DNA of 64,000 nt from Cryptomeria japonica. Its lineage: Eukaryota; Streptophyta; Pinopsida; Cupressales; Cupressaceae. This document shows, one piece after another, positions 12,671-23,814 of the stretch. Below the pieces are notes generated by a model. That model searched no databases and was not told where the DNA came from. It worked only from the letters and a program-made list of their open reading frames with translations. The stretch is taken from the NCBI RefSeq assembly GCF_030272615.1, contig NC_081406.1:471004400-471068399 (forward strand). The letters are read 5' to 3'. Every line of letters begins with the position of its first letter. Within the stretch, counting starts at the first letter, position 1. The position numbers were made by a program, and so were the translations under genes.

Positions 12671-13119
12671 TGACCTCATCTACAACACAAATGTATACAA
12701 AGAAATAGACCAAAATTTCCCACAAGGACTTCACTGGCTAGGCAATATTTTATCACATGCATTCATAATAGGGGGATTTTTTAGTATGTCATGAATGCAC
12801 GTGCTATAACCCAAGTTCACTAAGTGAAGCCCCCGTGAAATTTCCCTACTTGACCTTCCACAACTCTTCGGTGTACCCATTGCACACTAAGGTGTGATTT
12901 CTAGTTAAATAAAAATGATTCTGAGAAGCTTAAGACTATCTAATAATTAATTGATTATTTATTTTATGACTTTTTTTAATAATTAAAAATAAGTTGTTTT
13001 TAGTTTTATTTATTTTTTGGCAACTTAATTTTAATCACTTAATTATTCTCTAAAGTCAAATAAAAAGGGAAATTATAGTTCACCACAAAATCTAAAATTA
13101 ACATCCAACAATACCATAT

Positions 13120-13790
13120 AGCTTGAAGATGTAAGTACAAACAGGTCATTGGAAGCTTGATCTATGTGACCACAACTACACCAAACATATTGATGGTTGT
13201 TGGTGTTCTCTATAGATTCATGCAAAAGCTGAGAGAAAGGGTATTGGCTAGTAGCAAAAAGGGTTCTTTAATATCTTAAGGGAACTCAAAATTTTGGGCT
13301 TCATGACTCAATGTGGTAGATTCCAAACTAGTTGAATATTCAAATTTAGACTATGCAAAGGGATTTTGAAGATGGGAAATCTACTTCAGGTTTCTGGAAG
13401 AATTTAGGATCAACAATCATCAATTGGAAGTCAAAGTAGTTAGCACCAAATCTTTCTTCAGTAGAAGCAAAATATATGGCAGTTTCATATGAAACCAGAG
13501 CAATATTGTGGCTTAGGAGGGTTCTTAAGGATTTGCAGAAAAAGCAAATTTCATCAACAACACTCATGATTGAAAACACTTTTGTGACCAAGATTGCAAG
13601 GAATCTGATTTTTCATGATGAAACAAAGCACATCAACACCAAATTCCATTTAATTCAACATGATTTGAAAGACAATAGTGTCAAATTGATCAATGTTCTA
13701 ACTGCAAATCAATCAATGGATATCCTAGCAAAAATAATTGGAAGAGAGATTTTAAAAATTCAGGGGTACGCTTGGTCTCGCTATAACCCC
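13120..13790 (+). pseudogene. Copia RT-RNase H remnant
   Basis: In broken frames the order is VGVLYRFMQKLRE, then YLKGTQNFGL, then DGKSTSGF, then SSVEAKYMAVSYETRAILWL (the Copia RNase H STEAEY motif), then TKHINTKFHLIQHDL and QSMDILAKI. These are the standard landmarks between the end of the Copia reverse transcriptase and the C-terminal end of RNase H. The Glu of VEAKY is kept but the frame has several stops. Only this 3' fragment is present. It is followed by purine-rich stretches near 13798 and 13890 that may mark its 3' LTR. Confidence 0.75.
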
Positions 13791-13797
13791 TGTGGAT

Positions 13798-13990
13798 TTA
13801 GGCGGGAATGTAATATTATGTAAATAATCCTTGTGTTATTGTAGTATCTGAAATCATCTTAGTCTCACTTAAACCCCTACAAATTAAGGTGGGGATGTTC
13901 ATGTAATATTGAAAAAATAATCCTTGGGTTATTGTAGAATCTAAACAATCATCTTGAAGATGAAGATGGATGAACTATCATATGAGTTGA
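13798..13990 (+). repeat. Duplicated polypurine/LTR-start segment
   Basis: GGCGGGAATGTAATATT (13802) and GGTGGGGATGTTCATGTAATATT (13891) are both followed by AATAATCCTTG.GTTATTGTAG. This is a tandem copy of about 90 bp at the 3' edge of the Copia remnant, probably the start of its LTR duplicated by slippage. Confidence 0.5.
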
Positions 13991-14595
13991 ACTAAAAGGT
14001 CACTTTGTTGACCTATTTATATACTGTTTTCATTCAATGATATCAATCTTTTGGGCTTATAGTTTCATTCACTTTTCCCTTTACTATCTCTGTCCATTCC
14101 TAACCTAACAATTTTATTACGTTGTGTAAATCCTTTTGTAAATAGCTTTTATTTACACATGAACACAAATGTAGTTAGATAGAAGAGTATATTGATTCCT
14201 CTAACAAGAAATCAATTGCTACTAATCAATACTATAAACTAGACAACGTGGGAATAAGATATCACTTTTTCAAGAATAAGGAGTCTTGTCGAGAATTAGG
14301 AATAGAAAAAACAAGTTATACAGCCAGCTAGGATGACAAAATATGGGATAAATAATACAAGTTTTCTTCAATGCAGATGCAGTAGCTCATACTGCAAAAA
14401 TTCAGTTGATGAACAATAGAAGGATTGCATGCCTATATTCTAGAAAACTGAACTCATAGCAGAAAAACCAGTATAGTGTTTAATGTTACAAACTTTTTTC
14501 TTTTTTTTTATAAAATGGTACAAACATGTATTCCATAAAATGCAAATTTAAAAATACAATCACATAATCCAACAATTAGTAAGAGTTTTAGGCGC

Positions 14596-15932
14596 CTATA
14601 TTCCAGCACCACCATAAAGTGAATCCTCTGCCACAAGTTTGCAAAATCCTTTGGTTGCATCTGCAGTTAGAAAATCATTCCCACTTTGCATTAATCTCAA
14701 TGAAATTGGTTCATGTTTTGAATATCTTATATCCCTTTTCTTACGAATCTTGTATCCATGCAAATAACATTATTTGGCAAAATTATGAAAAGCTCGGAAG
14801 TATACCATGTTTCATAGTAAGAGATGGATTCTGTTCATCCAAAAAGCCAATCACTTTTGCCGGAGTACCTGCAACCATACTGCAACCAAAACGTGGTGTA
14901 CGTTAAAAGGCAAGTTTCAAGCCATCCATTTCTGAATGCATATTTAGGCAACATATAACCTTCTTCTCAAATATCATGTTAGAATTCCATTGTAAAACCT
15001 TACCGCCTAAAAAAGAAACCCAATAGTGGTAATTGCAATTAGAAGAAAATATCACCAAATAGGACAGGAAAGTTTTCCTACAAGATAGACCGTTTTTCTT
15101 TTGTAGGTAAGTTCAAAATGCATTCTGAGATCTCAAAAATGCAAAAGAATACCCCAATGCAAAGTCTCAAACTTCTGAGTTCCATTATCCAGTAAGTTAC
15201 AAAAGCCAAAATTATTATATTGATATGAAAAAACAGCATATCATATGATGCCACATAGATGCACCAAAACAGACAAGACTCAATGCACAAGTTATGGACT
15301 AACATTAATATATTTGTATTTTATGAAACCTTAGAAAACATGCTGATATGGCACCATCTTTGATGAGGTGGACCCAAACCTTAACTTGCCAAGTAAGCTG
15401 GTGTAAAAAATCCGTCATTTGAATCACCACAAAGTATTTGGAAAGTACAAAGTTAGCCCTAACAAATACTGGGTCCTCTGTTCTAATTTATTTTTTATAG
15501 TGCCAAATATATTTAATATAACCATTCAACAAGAAAGTTCAAAAAAGTTTTCAAGTTCAATATAAGACCAATAAATACCACCTTCAATACAGAATATAAC
15601 CATTTGTTGAAGAGGGCATTGGATCTTTCGTTGGTTAAAATGAGTAATATCAAGGTTTCCTTGTCTTCACATATTAAAAATTATCACAACACCAAAAAGA
15701 AAAAAGAAAAAAGAAAAAGCCACTATGTAAGCAAATGGTTTATAAACAAGGAGGAAAACTACCACCTATGAGGGGGGACATCTTTTAGAACCAGAGATCC
15801 TGCAGCCACCATAGCGCCTTTGCCAACAGTTATATTTCCTAAAATTGTGGCACCAGCTCCAATAAGAACTCCACTTCCAATTTTGGGATGTCGATCACCA
15901 ACTTCCTTTCCAGTTCCTCCCAATGTTACACC
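14596..15932 (-). CDS. SERAT: Serine O-acetyltransferase, last three exons (partial gene)
   Basis: Serine acetyltransferase makes O-acetylserine from serine and acetyl-CoA, the first committed step of cysteine synthesis. Minus-strand exons with GT-AG borders join in frame: 15766-15932 ([18 protein letters not shown], then [12 protein letters not shown] and [18 protein letters not shown]), 14806-14879 ([24 protein letters not shown]) and 14596-14660 ([20 protein letters not shown], stop). They cover the left-handed hexapeptide-repeat core and the C-terminal tail. The [17 protein letters not shown] block and PSLTMKHDAT match the plant SERAT family, the multi-intron SERAT3-like type best. Intron phases agree (2 after PPH-AG, 1 after MKH-G), with introns of 886 and 145 bp. 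All three exons are intact. Exon 15766-15932 has an upstream acceptor (TTTTTAG) but the exon before it was not found up to the right end of the window, so the gene is either split by a huge intron or is a truncated copy. Confidence 0.88.
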
Positions 15933-17354
15933 CTAAAAATTATTGCAGATAACAAAGTTATAAAAAAGCAAAATATTTAAATTAGTTTTCAGAGAAAACT
16001 GATCAACTACAGTAATTAATTTAACCAAATTATACCACATGCTCTTGCCACACTGGACCAGGCATATCTACAACTTCAACAAGTTTGCCTAACGTCACTA
16101 TTATTGTCTTGAGGTATATTATACTCAATTTAATCTAGCTATATGTGCTGTTCTAGATTAATTAAGAAACAAGAGGGACCATTCTTAATAAAGAAAAGTT
16201 CATTAACTTTATGTGCCCTGAGGCCCGTATAATCTTCAACTATCTACTCTGATTACAATCTAAATTGTCAGAAATTTATCTGTAGACTCTTTCTTGGAAA
16301 AAGGTTAATTACCAAAATTGGCATGCTAAGCATGAATGGAATTAGAAAACGATCAAGTTTGACAAACTAGTAGATTGCAGATGGGAAGTTAAAAGAGAAA
16401 ACAAGAGCATCGTTGAGTCTTGACCATCAAGGAAGAGAGTACAATAATAATGAAAGTAAACATGAGAAATTTAGTAGTCAAGTGCTATATGAAGATTGAA
16501 AAAGAATGAAACTTTTAATGCTCAACTAGTAGCAAATGACTAGCTATGTTACATTAAGACTCTTGGATGAGAACAGCAGGAAAAGAAGAGGCGAAGGTAC
16601 CGAGAAGGGAGGAAACGGAGGGCAATACATCAAGGGATGCTAAGGGATATCAAACTAAAATGTAAATTTATAATTCAAAAAAAATACAAATTATATATAG
16701 TTTAAAGTAAATCAAGCACTTTAAAGACACCTGTGATACGTGAAATGAATATTTGCTCAGGATGCTTGAAGTTCGGAGGCTTCAAATCGACAAAAAGGAG
16801 AATGGAAAATTGCCATTCAACCTGATACAATATTCATTTACTCGAAAATTGCAAACAAAAAATGGTGTCTTCCATTATAATTAATGGAAGGCCCTAACTA
16901 CTAAAAGAAATGAATAATAATTGAGATAGCGAGATAGCAGACACCTACTATCAAATTGAGTTCTTGACTCACTTGAAGTCTCTCACAATTCAGTTAACAC
17001 TTTACCTATGCATTTGAATAAGTTGAATTTATGGGCTGGTAAAGCTCCAGCTCAACCACTTGATCAATCTTCTTATAGAATCAACCACTAAGGAAGCTCA
17101 TTGAGCTCACACCACAATTTGCCAACTTGAATGTGTGTTTGCACAATGGTCATATTCAACCAACATTTGATTTTGTTGGCTGAAGCTCATAGTGTAATGT
17201 TCCCTTTTTAAGCATAATTGATCTATGAACAATTAGTCTATTTTCCAAGTTTTTCTGTAGGCTAATTGGTGGGCAAGGGATAACTCCAATTTTTTTGGAG
17301 AACGCTAACTTATTCAAAATGGAATTCTAACAATGGCAATGAGTTCAAGAGACC
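15933..17354. other. Presumed SERAT intron / spacer
   Basis: No further SERAT exon (the block with DHATGVVIGETAV is expected) was recognised here on the minus strand. The stretch 17036-17180 is a dispersed repeat also found at 57868-58020. Otherwise nothing conserved. Confidence 0.5.
17036..17180. repeat. Dispersed repeat, copy 1
   Basis: Shares GAAGCTCATTGAGCTCACAC, then ACAATT.ACCAAC, GTGTGTTTGCACA and CAC/TATTCAAC with 57868-58020 in the same orientation, about 85 percent by eye. Non-coding; probably part of an unclassified element. Confidence 0.65.
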
Positions 17355-17504
17355 TGTTGGTGTGTGTTTTATGGCACACCGAACACAAAATAAAGATGCC
17401 CAAAAGACACTCTATTCTCTCTTGAATAAAATCACCGTGTATGCTAAGATTGCAAAGAAGATCATATGGCGATTCCAATGTTTATACTACAACCTGTTGA
17501 GACA

Positions 17505-17576
17505 TGGACCAGCTAGAACTCGAACCTAGGACCTTCCATACGCTGCTGGAGTGCTCTACCACTGAGCTACTGGCCC
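17505..17576 (-). other. tRNA-like sequence in TRIM LTR (copy 1)
   Basis: 72 nt on the minus strand fold like a tRNA. There is a 7-bp acceptor stem (GGGCCAG with CTGGTCC, including a G3-U70 wobble), discriminator A, a D arm GCTC-AGTGGTA-GAGC and a T arm CTAGG-TTCGAGT-TCTAG with one wobble. The Pol III A box TAGCTCAGTGG is intact; the B box GGTTCGAGTTC differs at one base. The anticodon arm pairs poorly and position 33 is C, so it is unlikely to be a working tRNA; by position the anticodon would be AGC (Ala). Confidence 0.75.
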
Positions 17577-17703
17577 CTCTTAGACCAGTCCATCGTCAAT
17601 CCGGATGTGGCTTATTTCTAACACCAACACCCCCCCTTAAGCCACACCTCTCATGTGTTTGGGGCTCCTAGCCTGGACCTGGCTCTAATACCATGTTGAG
17701 ACA

Positions 17704-17775
17704 TGGACCAGCTAGGACTCGAACCTAGGACCTTCCATACGCTGCTAGAGTGCTCTACCACTGAGCTACTGGCCC
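17704..17775 (-). other. tRNA-like sequence in TRIM LTR (copy 2)
   Basis: This has the same fold as copy 1, but here the T stem (CTAGG/CCTAG) pairs perfectly and the B box is the exact consensus GGTTCGAGTCC. Acceptor and D stems are intact; the anticodon stem is again degenerate. It lies in the 5' LTR of the TRIM, so it could act as an internal Pol III promoter for an element transcript. Confidence 0.78.
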
Positions 17776-18639
17776 CTCTTGGACCAGTCCATCATCGGTC
17801 CAGGTGTGGCTTATTTCCAACACCAACACAAACTAGCGACTTTAATGTTGAATATAGTTCTTTTGGTGATTTATGCTGGTAATCCAAGGGGGACTTGTGA
17901 ATTTCAATTACAATGAAGACTTTTAGCTTTATTTTTTGGGGATTTTCTATTTTGGGACTTCAAAAAGGGGTAAAAAGGAAAGGGATTCAAGAATTCTATA
18001 CTATTCCTAGGAATTTAAAAGACGACAATGATTGGGTAAACCGTAAAACTAATAACCACGCTTTACTTCGCCACACTAGGACAACTACACAAAGTGGGTG
18101 CAATCTTCAAGGGTTGTGTTTAGGATTTCCATACTATGAATAACACCATCAAAATGAACAATATTTATCCAAAGTAGAAGTTAAACATCCACAAAATACG
18201 CTTAGGCTAACTTTGCACAATGAAAAAAAAAATCATTTGTTCATCAAAAGTATGAGCAACGATTTCACCAATCAATACTATCAAATCTTGCATTCATTTA
18301 ATCAGCTTTTATAAGGCAAATTCTATTCTATGTTGAAAACAATATGAAACCATGCAACTAAAAGATAACATAGAGATTCAAAGCAATGCAAATGAACTTT
18401 ATTATCAAAGTAGTCTTAAGCAACAATTTCACCAATCTCTCCCATACAGATGAGAATAGTGGGGTTTATATAGAGTTTTGAAAATATATGAAAGGCCTAG
18501 ATTAAACAGAGATCAAAGGCCGAGATTGAAACATAAATATCCCAACTAGGGCTTGCAGTAGTTATCCAATAAGTACAAGTAAATGAAAGACAAGTGTCAT
18601 AGGGAGCTTTCTTCTAGAAGAATGCATCCTTATCCTCTT

Positions 18640-21600
18640 TCTGTGGCAGCATGTTCGATAAACTTGGACACAAGAGGATTAACCTCTTCCATCGTGACAT
18701 GTGGCAGCATGTTTATCTTGAATTCAATCACGTCCAAATCATCAACATAGGTGGCAAAAGCATTCTCCCACTCCAATTCCTACTTCAGAAAGGCATCCCT
18801 GATAGAAAAGAAGTTTGATGCCTTAGTCAAATTTTTCTTAAGGATTGATCCTTTGACACTGAAGAAATTCTCTTAAACTTTGATGATGATCTTTAGATTT
18901 TCCACGTGCATTTCATTTTCTTGAATTGTTTCCTTCCCAAGTACATCAGCAGCCACAAGGAAAATCTTATTCTGAATTTCTTCAATCAGCTCCTCAATTT
19001 TGACACTGTCAACCTTTACCTTCTCCAGAACTTCATTTCTTGCTATTAATGCCCAATACCATGTGCTGAAATCACATAAAACCCCAACTGCAATTACCTG
19101 TCCATCTATTAATTCCTACTTGGGAATTCCTTTCAACACTTTTAAGCACGGGATTACTTTGTCCAGAACATCTTGAAGATCCTCCCACACTTCTGCCATG
19201 TCCTGAATTCTAGAGAGTAATGAAGAAGCTTGCCCATATGATAACATCAATTTTTCCATGAACATGACAGCTTCTTTATTGCTCTTTGCCATCCACTCCT
19301 TAGTCTCTTTGGCTGTCACCTTCCCTTCTTCAAAGTCTCTAATTGTTTCCTATGGAAGGGTCAAAAGTGGAGGAATTGGTGCATCTCCTTGATCAATGGG
19401 TTTGGTCAAGTGTTGGATATATTTTTTCAACTGCTCAATTTCTTTCTTGAATTCTTCTTTCTTTCTTATTTCTTTCTCCAATCTTGCCTTGATGGAAGTG
19501 ATTGAATTATCCAAGTCCTCAACTTCCTGCCCCTTAGTGGTTGGGCCCAAGTTGATAGTTGTTATTTCATACTCCTCAAAGTAATATCTTCTTTTGCCTT
19601 ATAAACTTTTGGCACAGCTATTTGATCTGAACGACAGCCTGCTTCATCCCTTTGAATCGAGGAAAACCTCTTGGCTGTTTTCTTTGTTGCAACCTTTTCC
19701 AACCTAGTTAGGAAATTTGTTGTATCATCTTCTTGTTGAACTTCCACAAGTGCTTTTACTTTCATTCTCTCCATTAACCAATCAGGTATTGTGGGCTGCT
19801 CAATACCTTCTTCCTCATGATTATTTTTATCGCCTAGATTATCCTCGACTCCCCGAAGAGCCGAAAATCATTCCCTCTTCGAATTCCCCATCTAGGATAT
19901 CCATTTCATTATTTTCAAATTCACTTATTTCAGTATTTGAAGCAGATAGTTGTTCTTGAACTTCCTGTGGAATTGATTCCACATTCCTTTCTTCATGAAT
20001 TGGGGAAGGGATTTTTATCTCGCCTAGTGGTTCATCCTTAGGAATTGATATATTGTTCAAATTCCTAGATGTGGCACTAATGGAGTGAGATGGACCTGAT
20101 TTTTGTTTCTTTCCAGCAGCTCCCTCATTTACGATTTTCTTTCCCTTTGATTTCGTAGAACTTTCAGCTGTTTCTTTTCTTTTCCTCGAATTTGTACTTT
20201 CTAGTGGTTCAACACTTTGAGATGTTCCCTCATTATTAGAAGAATATGACTCCATAACACCCATCAAATTATAAGGGACATATTTCTTTGTTTCAGCTCT
20301 TGGACATGTTGTTCAACCCACCATTGTGTATATTTGACAACTGGCTTCATTAGAGTGGTCAAATCTGCAAGTTCTGGATCAGACCATCTTACCGGAAAAA
20401 GAGGTTTATTCTCATCATATCGTGGTTGTGTGTATTCTCCATCATCTTCTAATTGGTCAGGCACACGAAAGAGCTCAGTTGTCCTGATCAAATTTACAGG
20501 TAATCTTGACCACAGTCTTTTCCTTATGTCAAATTCATCTGCAGCATTAGCCCAAAAGTCTTCAAGATCCATCATGTGCTTATACTTTTCTCCATTCACC
20601 AATCCAATATGATTATGGGGATCAAAGTTTTCTCTAGATCGGTAGAAGATAAACGGATACCATTGCATCTTCAGCCTTGCACCTTCAGCTGCTTGTGTTG
20701 TTGAACGGAATTTAAGCATTTTTCCAATAAAAAAATGGAAAAGAAATTCCAATCTTGTGCTTTGCTCTCTGGAAGCTTTCATATGTCTATGGTTGCCTAA
20801 AAACTTCAAGCAGTATCATTCTATTGGTGGGATAAATTGGAAGTCTGTAAAGACATCTAGTAGATCCTTGAAGCCTCAAATATGTGAATCTTGGATACTG
20901 AATGAACTAGGATCCAAATCTGCCTATCAAGTTCTTAGCTTCTTGAGTTAGTCTCTGATGAGTTCCTCCCTGCAATATTCTAGTGATATACATTAAAATA
21001 CATCATTTACTTGCTCGAAATGAGACTTCTCATGAAACTGCAACTATGGGTAACAATCATATGCCTTGAATTCATTTTCACCGTTACCCACTATACCTTT
21101 GCAAATTAATCTTGTCTACCTATAATTTCTGGCCAGTAGGTAAATAATGTAAGAACTCATGTAGAAAGATTTTGTTCTCTCCAAGTTTCTCAATCATTCA
21201 TCCAAGGTATTACTGATTATCTTTGCCCAATTGAACATCTCAACTCCTAAAGTAATTTCATCAATGGAATAATACATTCAGAACTTAATTGGCACACCCT
21301 GAGGGTTGCCCATTACTCTATTGAGTAGCAAGATAATATCTCCATAATCATCTTTGAAATCAGTGCGAAGAAGGTTCTTTGGCATCCTCTTATAGGTAGG
21401 CTTGGGTTTCTCCAGCCATAGTTTGTCAATATTTGTTGCACAAGGTTCAAGTTGTTCTTCATAAATCCTTGTGGTTTCTTCTTTGGTTTTGAATGTGGTT
21501 TTGTTGTACTTTGGAATCCTGAATGCCTCTTGGATAGCAGTTTCTCCAAGATATGCCAATACTCTCCAATCAGGTGCAATAATCTGCCTTTCTAGGTTAT

Positions 21601-21880
21601 TGTAGTGCATGGCACATTCTACAATTAACTCATTGCACTTTGCTGCTGGTGGAAATCCAACTGCCTAGACAATACCATTCATCATCATCCTTTGAGCAAT
21701 TGCTATTGGTAAATATCCTTCATGTCCGTACATTCTTCTTCTAAAGTCTTTGAAATCAATGTGAGCAAGGTTGGTGTCTCCAACCTTCTTCCATTTCGAA
21801 GTAATTTTGGATTTTGGTTATGTTCCCTTGCTGGCAAACTTCATTTGAACTTTCCTTGAATGTCCTCCCTGAGTGGTCAT
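18640..21880 (-). pseudogene. Long ORF of pol-less LTR element, copy I (decayed)
   Basis: Start ATG at 21880-21878 (MTTQGGHSRKVQ). The frame matches the long ORF of copy II (24869-28090) along nearly its whole length: SKWKKVGDTNLAHIDFKDF, AVGFPPAAKCNELIVECA, LAYLGETAIQEAF, RTKSFYMSSYIIY, YPTNRMILLEVFRQ, then FDPHNH and SRLPVNLIRTTELFRVPDQ, a Lys/Arg-rich segment (SRKRKETAES, KGKKIVNEG), an acidic segment, a coiled-coil stretch (ARLEKEIRKKEEFKKEIEQL, about 19350-19550) and a helical C-terminus ending near 18640. At least six stops and one clear frameshift (near 20809) break it. I do not recognise the family. It has no Gag zinc knuckle, protease, RT, RNase H or integrase signature. The basic segment may be a nuclear-localisation signal. 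Confidence 0.65.
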
Positions 21881-22544
21881 TTATTGCCTGAAAAAGACAA
21901 GGAAACTAAATTAATATCACTTTCATCTTGTAAAGTCTAAGTCTAATGAGACTTTATTCCTGATTTCAAACTCTATTGTCTCAACTTTTCACCTTCAGCC
22001 TGTCATAAATTTAAAATTCTGCGAAAAATCAGTCTATGAATGGAAGGAATCTGCTCAACACTTAGTAAAAATTTGTGAAAATTAGCCTTTGAGACAGAAA
22101 AATGATGAAAAATCAGTCAACAACTCAAATTCTAGACTGAAAATTATACTTCAACTCCAAAACTTGGTGGAAAATCTGTCTTTTCTTATGAAAGAAGATG
22201 AAAACCTTTGACCAATTCTTTCTTCTACATAGAAATTTTCTTGTTCCTCTTTTAAAATCTTCTTTCTTCTTGAACTTGATGGAGAGAGCTCTTCAATTTT
22301 GAACTTTAGAAGGAATGAAAGTGAAATGAAAGGTTAAAGTGAATATAAGGCTAAGAAGTTCGAACTTCTTTAGCATCTTTATGTTTTTTGTGGATTCAAC
22401 GAACTTGGTCTCTTTCTCATCTGTCCTTGTTTTTCTCTCCTAAAGATGGCAACTTGATTCTTCTAGAAGATTCCAAAGGAATATTCCATCTTTCTTCCTT
22501 AGAGCCACTTCATACTTAACCAATTTTCTTCATCTTGTCCATGT
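21881..22544. other. Leader between long ORF and 42-bp array, copy I
   Basis: About 660 bp upstream (on the minus strand) of the copy I ORF. No conserved protein, splice pattern or repeat recognised; it corresponds in position to 28130-28970 of copy II. Confidence 0.4.
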
Positions 22545-23265
22545 AAGCTGATGTGTTGGCAAGGAATCTTTTAGATTCTCTTTGCTTGGGCAAATTTGAC
22601 ATGCATTTGAGAAATCTTTCTAAGTGTTGGCGAATTTTACCTTGCATTTCACACTTGGTCAACCTTTCACCTAGGCAGACTTGGGCATGTGTTAGAACAT
22701 TTTCTCCATGAAGCTTGGTGGACTTCATGTGTTGTTGAGACATCTTTGCTAAGTGCTGGGTGGACTTCATGTGTTGTTGAGACATCTTTGCTAAGTGTTG
22801 GGCGGACTTCATGTGTTACCATGCCATTTCCAACCTTTTCTAGGCAGACTTTGCATGTCTTACGACACTTCCTTCTAGACATGGCGGACTTAGGCATGGG
22901 TCAAGACATTTTCTTTCATGTGATAGGTGGATTTCAAAATGCCTTAGTACATTCCTCTTGGTGTTTGGGCGGAGTTTACTTGCTATTAGGACATCTTCAA
23001 CCTTCCTTAGGCAGACTTCATATGTTGGTAAGACATTTTTTCTTTGACCTTGGGCAGAGTTCACTTGCTACCAAGCCATTTTTGCTATGTGTAGGGCAGA
23101 ATTCAGGTGTTGGTAGGCCATTTTCTTGGTGCCTTAGGCAGAGTTAAGCCATTGGCAAGCCATTTCTTGCTAAGTGTCAAGGCGGAGTTGAGCTTTGGCA
23201 AGACATTTTAATGATTTTCCTAGGCGGACTTCACTTGTTGATAAGACGTGTTGTGCATTTTGCAC
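22545..23265. repeat. Tandem array, about 16 units of 42 bp
   Basis: A core like GGCGGACTTCATGTGTTG, then AGACATTT, recurs with a spacing of 40-45 bp, most often exactly 42. Core positions are near 22591, 22631, 22676, 22719, 22761, 22803, 22844, 22884, 22928, 22970, 23012, 23055, 23097, 23139, 23183 and 23225. The units near 22719-22803 are almost identical; the others are diverged. Because 42 is a multiple of 3, every frame gives a 14-residue peptide repeat (for example HMKSTQHLAKMSQQ on the minus strand), which explains the ORFs of 98 and 152 codons here. The array lies upstream of the copy I long ORF. Confidence 0.9.
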
Positions 23266-23814
23266 AAACACCCCTATTTCAGGGGACCCCCGTTTTGTGT
23301 GTGGTCTGCCTGATGGAGATAGAAGCCCAGGATTGAAATCATGTCTGCAAATGCCCTGTACTTTGTAGAGGTCGAAGAGGTATGAGACCAAGTTTCGGCA
23401 TGTGTTTTTTGTGTGACATTGTGGCCTTCACAAGCCTGTTAAAACCTAAACTCGCTCTTTCAGGGCGTTTTCAAAATCCCCTAGCAAATTCCCTCCAAAT
23501 CGCTAAGGAAATCGCATTTCTTCTAAATGGCCAAGGTCAGGGAACAAAACGAAAAGCTCGGGCTACTATAGATTCAAATCAAATCATTTTCTTCCAAAAG
23601 GCCAAGCATTTTCATTTCTCCTCTAAAACCCGAGTCTTCCCATGAGCGACGAATCACTTAAGAAGTTCGGCGTTTTTGATAACTTTGCAAGAATGAGAAA
23701 TCGCAGATTCGTCTAAAAATCCCGAATTTGGCAAGAAGGGGTCGCTTAAACAAAAATCACACATTTTTTATGAAAATGACTGAATTTCTTCTTAGGGGAA
23801 TGTTGACGTGTATT
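23266..23814. other. 5' leader block of pol-less element, copy I
   Basis: The segment 23650-23800 (TAACTTTGCAAGAATGAGAA, later AAAATGACTGAATTTC) resembles 31530-31660 of copy II (TATTTTGCAAGAAATGAGAA, AAAATGGCCGAGTTTC). It directly abuts the LTR end at 23815, so it is the first internal sequence after the 5' LTR on the minus strand. The bases next to the LTR (TTCCCCTAAGAAG on minus) do not match the usual initiator-Met primer site. Confidence 0.5.

Larger units (their letters stand above)
17495..17828 (-). mobile_element. TRIM: miniature LTR retrotransposon with tRNA-like LTRs
   Basis: Two 135-bp direct repeats (17495-17629 and 17694-17828), about 94 percent alike by eye and each bounded by TGTTG...CAACA, flank a 64-bp internal region. 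On the minus strand the internal region begins with TGGTATTAGAGCCAGG (17678-17693), a primer-binding site for initiator-Met tRNA, and ends with the polypurine tract TTAAGGGGGGG (17630-17640). This is the full layout of a terminal-repeat retrotransposon in miniature, with no coding capacity; an autonomous element must supply the enzymes. The flanks CAACC and CAAAC may be an imperfect 5-bp target duplication. It sits inside the LTR of pol-less copy I. Confidence 0.85.
17355..18610 (-). mobile_element. 3' LTR of pol-less element copy I (with TRIM inside)
   Basis: The outer end TGTTGGTGTGTGTTTT at 17355 resembles TGTTGACGTGTATTTT at 23815, and both are followed by ACA.AATAAA and a TCTCTCTTGA..AAAAT stretch, so they mark the same terminus of two related LTRs. 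The inner end lies near 18610, just after the end of the long minus-strand ORF; I could not fix it to the base. A minus-strand TATA box (TATATAAA, 18466-18473) is in the place expected for the U3 promoter. The block is interrupted by the TRIM at 17495-17828. Confidence 0.5.

Noticed and set aside
12214-12708. 164-codon Ser/Leu/Tyr-rich ORF
   Set aside because: Low-complexity pyrimidine tract; no start context or domain.
17505-17775. Two functional tRNA genes
   Set aside because: The anticodon stem does not pair, U33 is missing and both lie inside LTRs of a miniature retrotransposon.
17495-17828. Cassandra TRIM (5S rRNA in LTR)
   Set aside because: No 5S rRNA sequence is present; the LTR carries a tRNA-like unit instead.
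22689-23147. 152-codon plus-strand ORF as a gene
   Set aside because: It is a by-product of the 42-bp repeat, whose period keeps all frames in phase; the opposite strand gives equally long ORFs.
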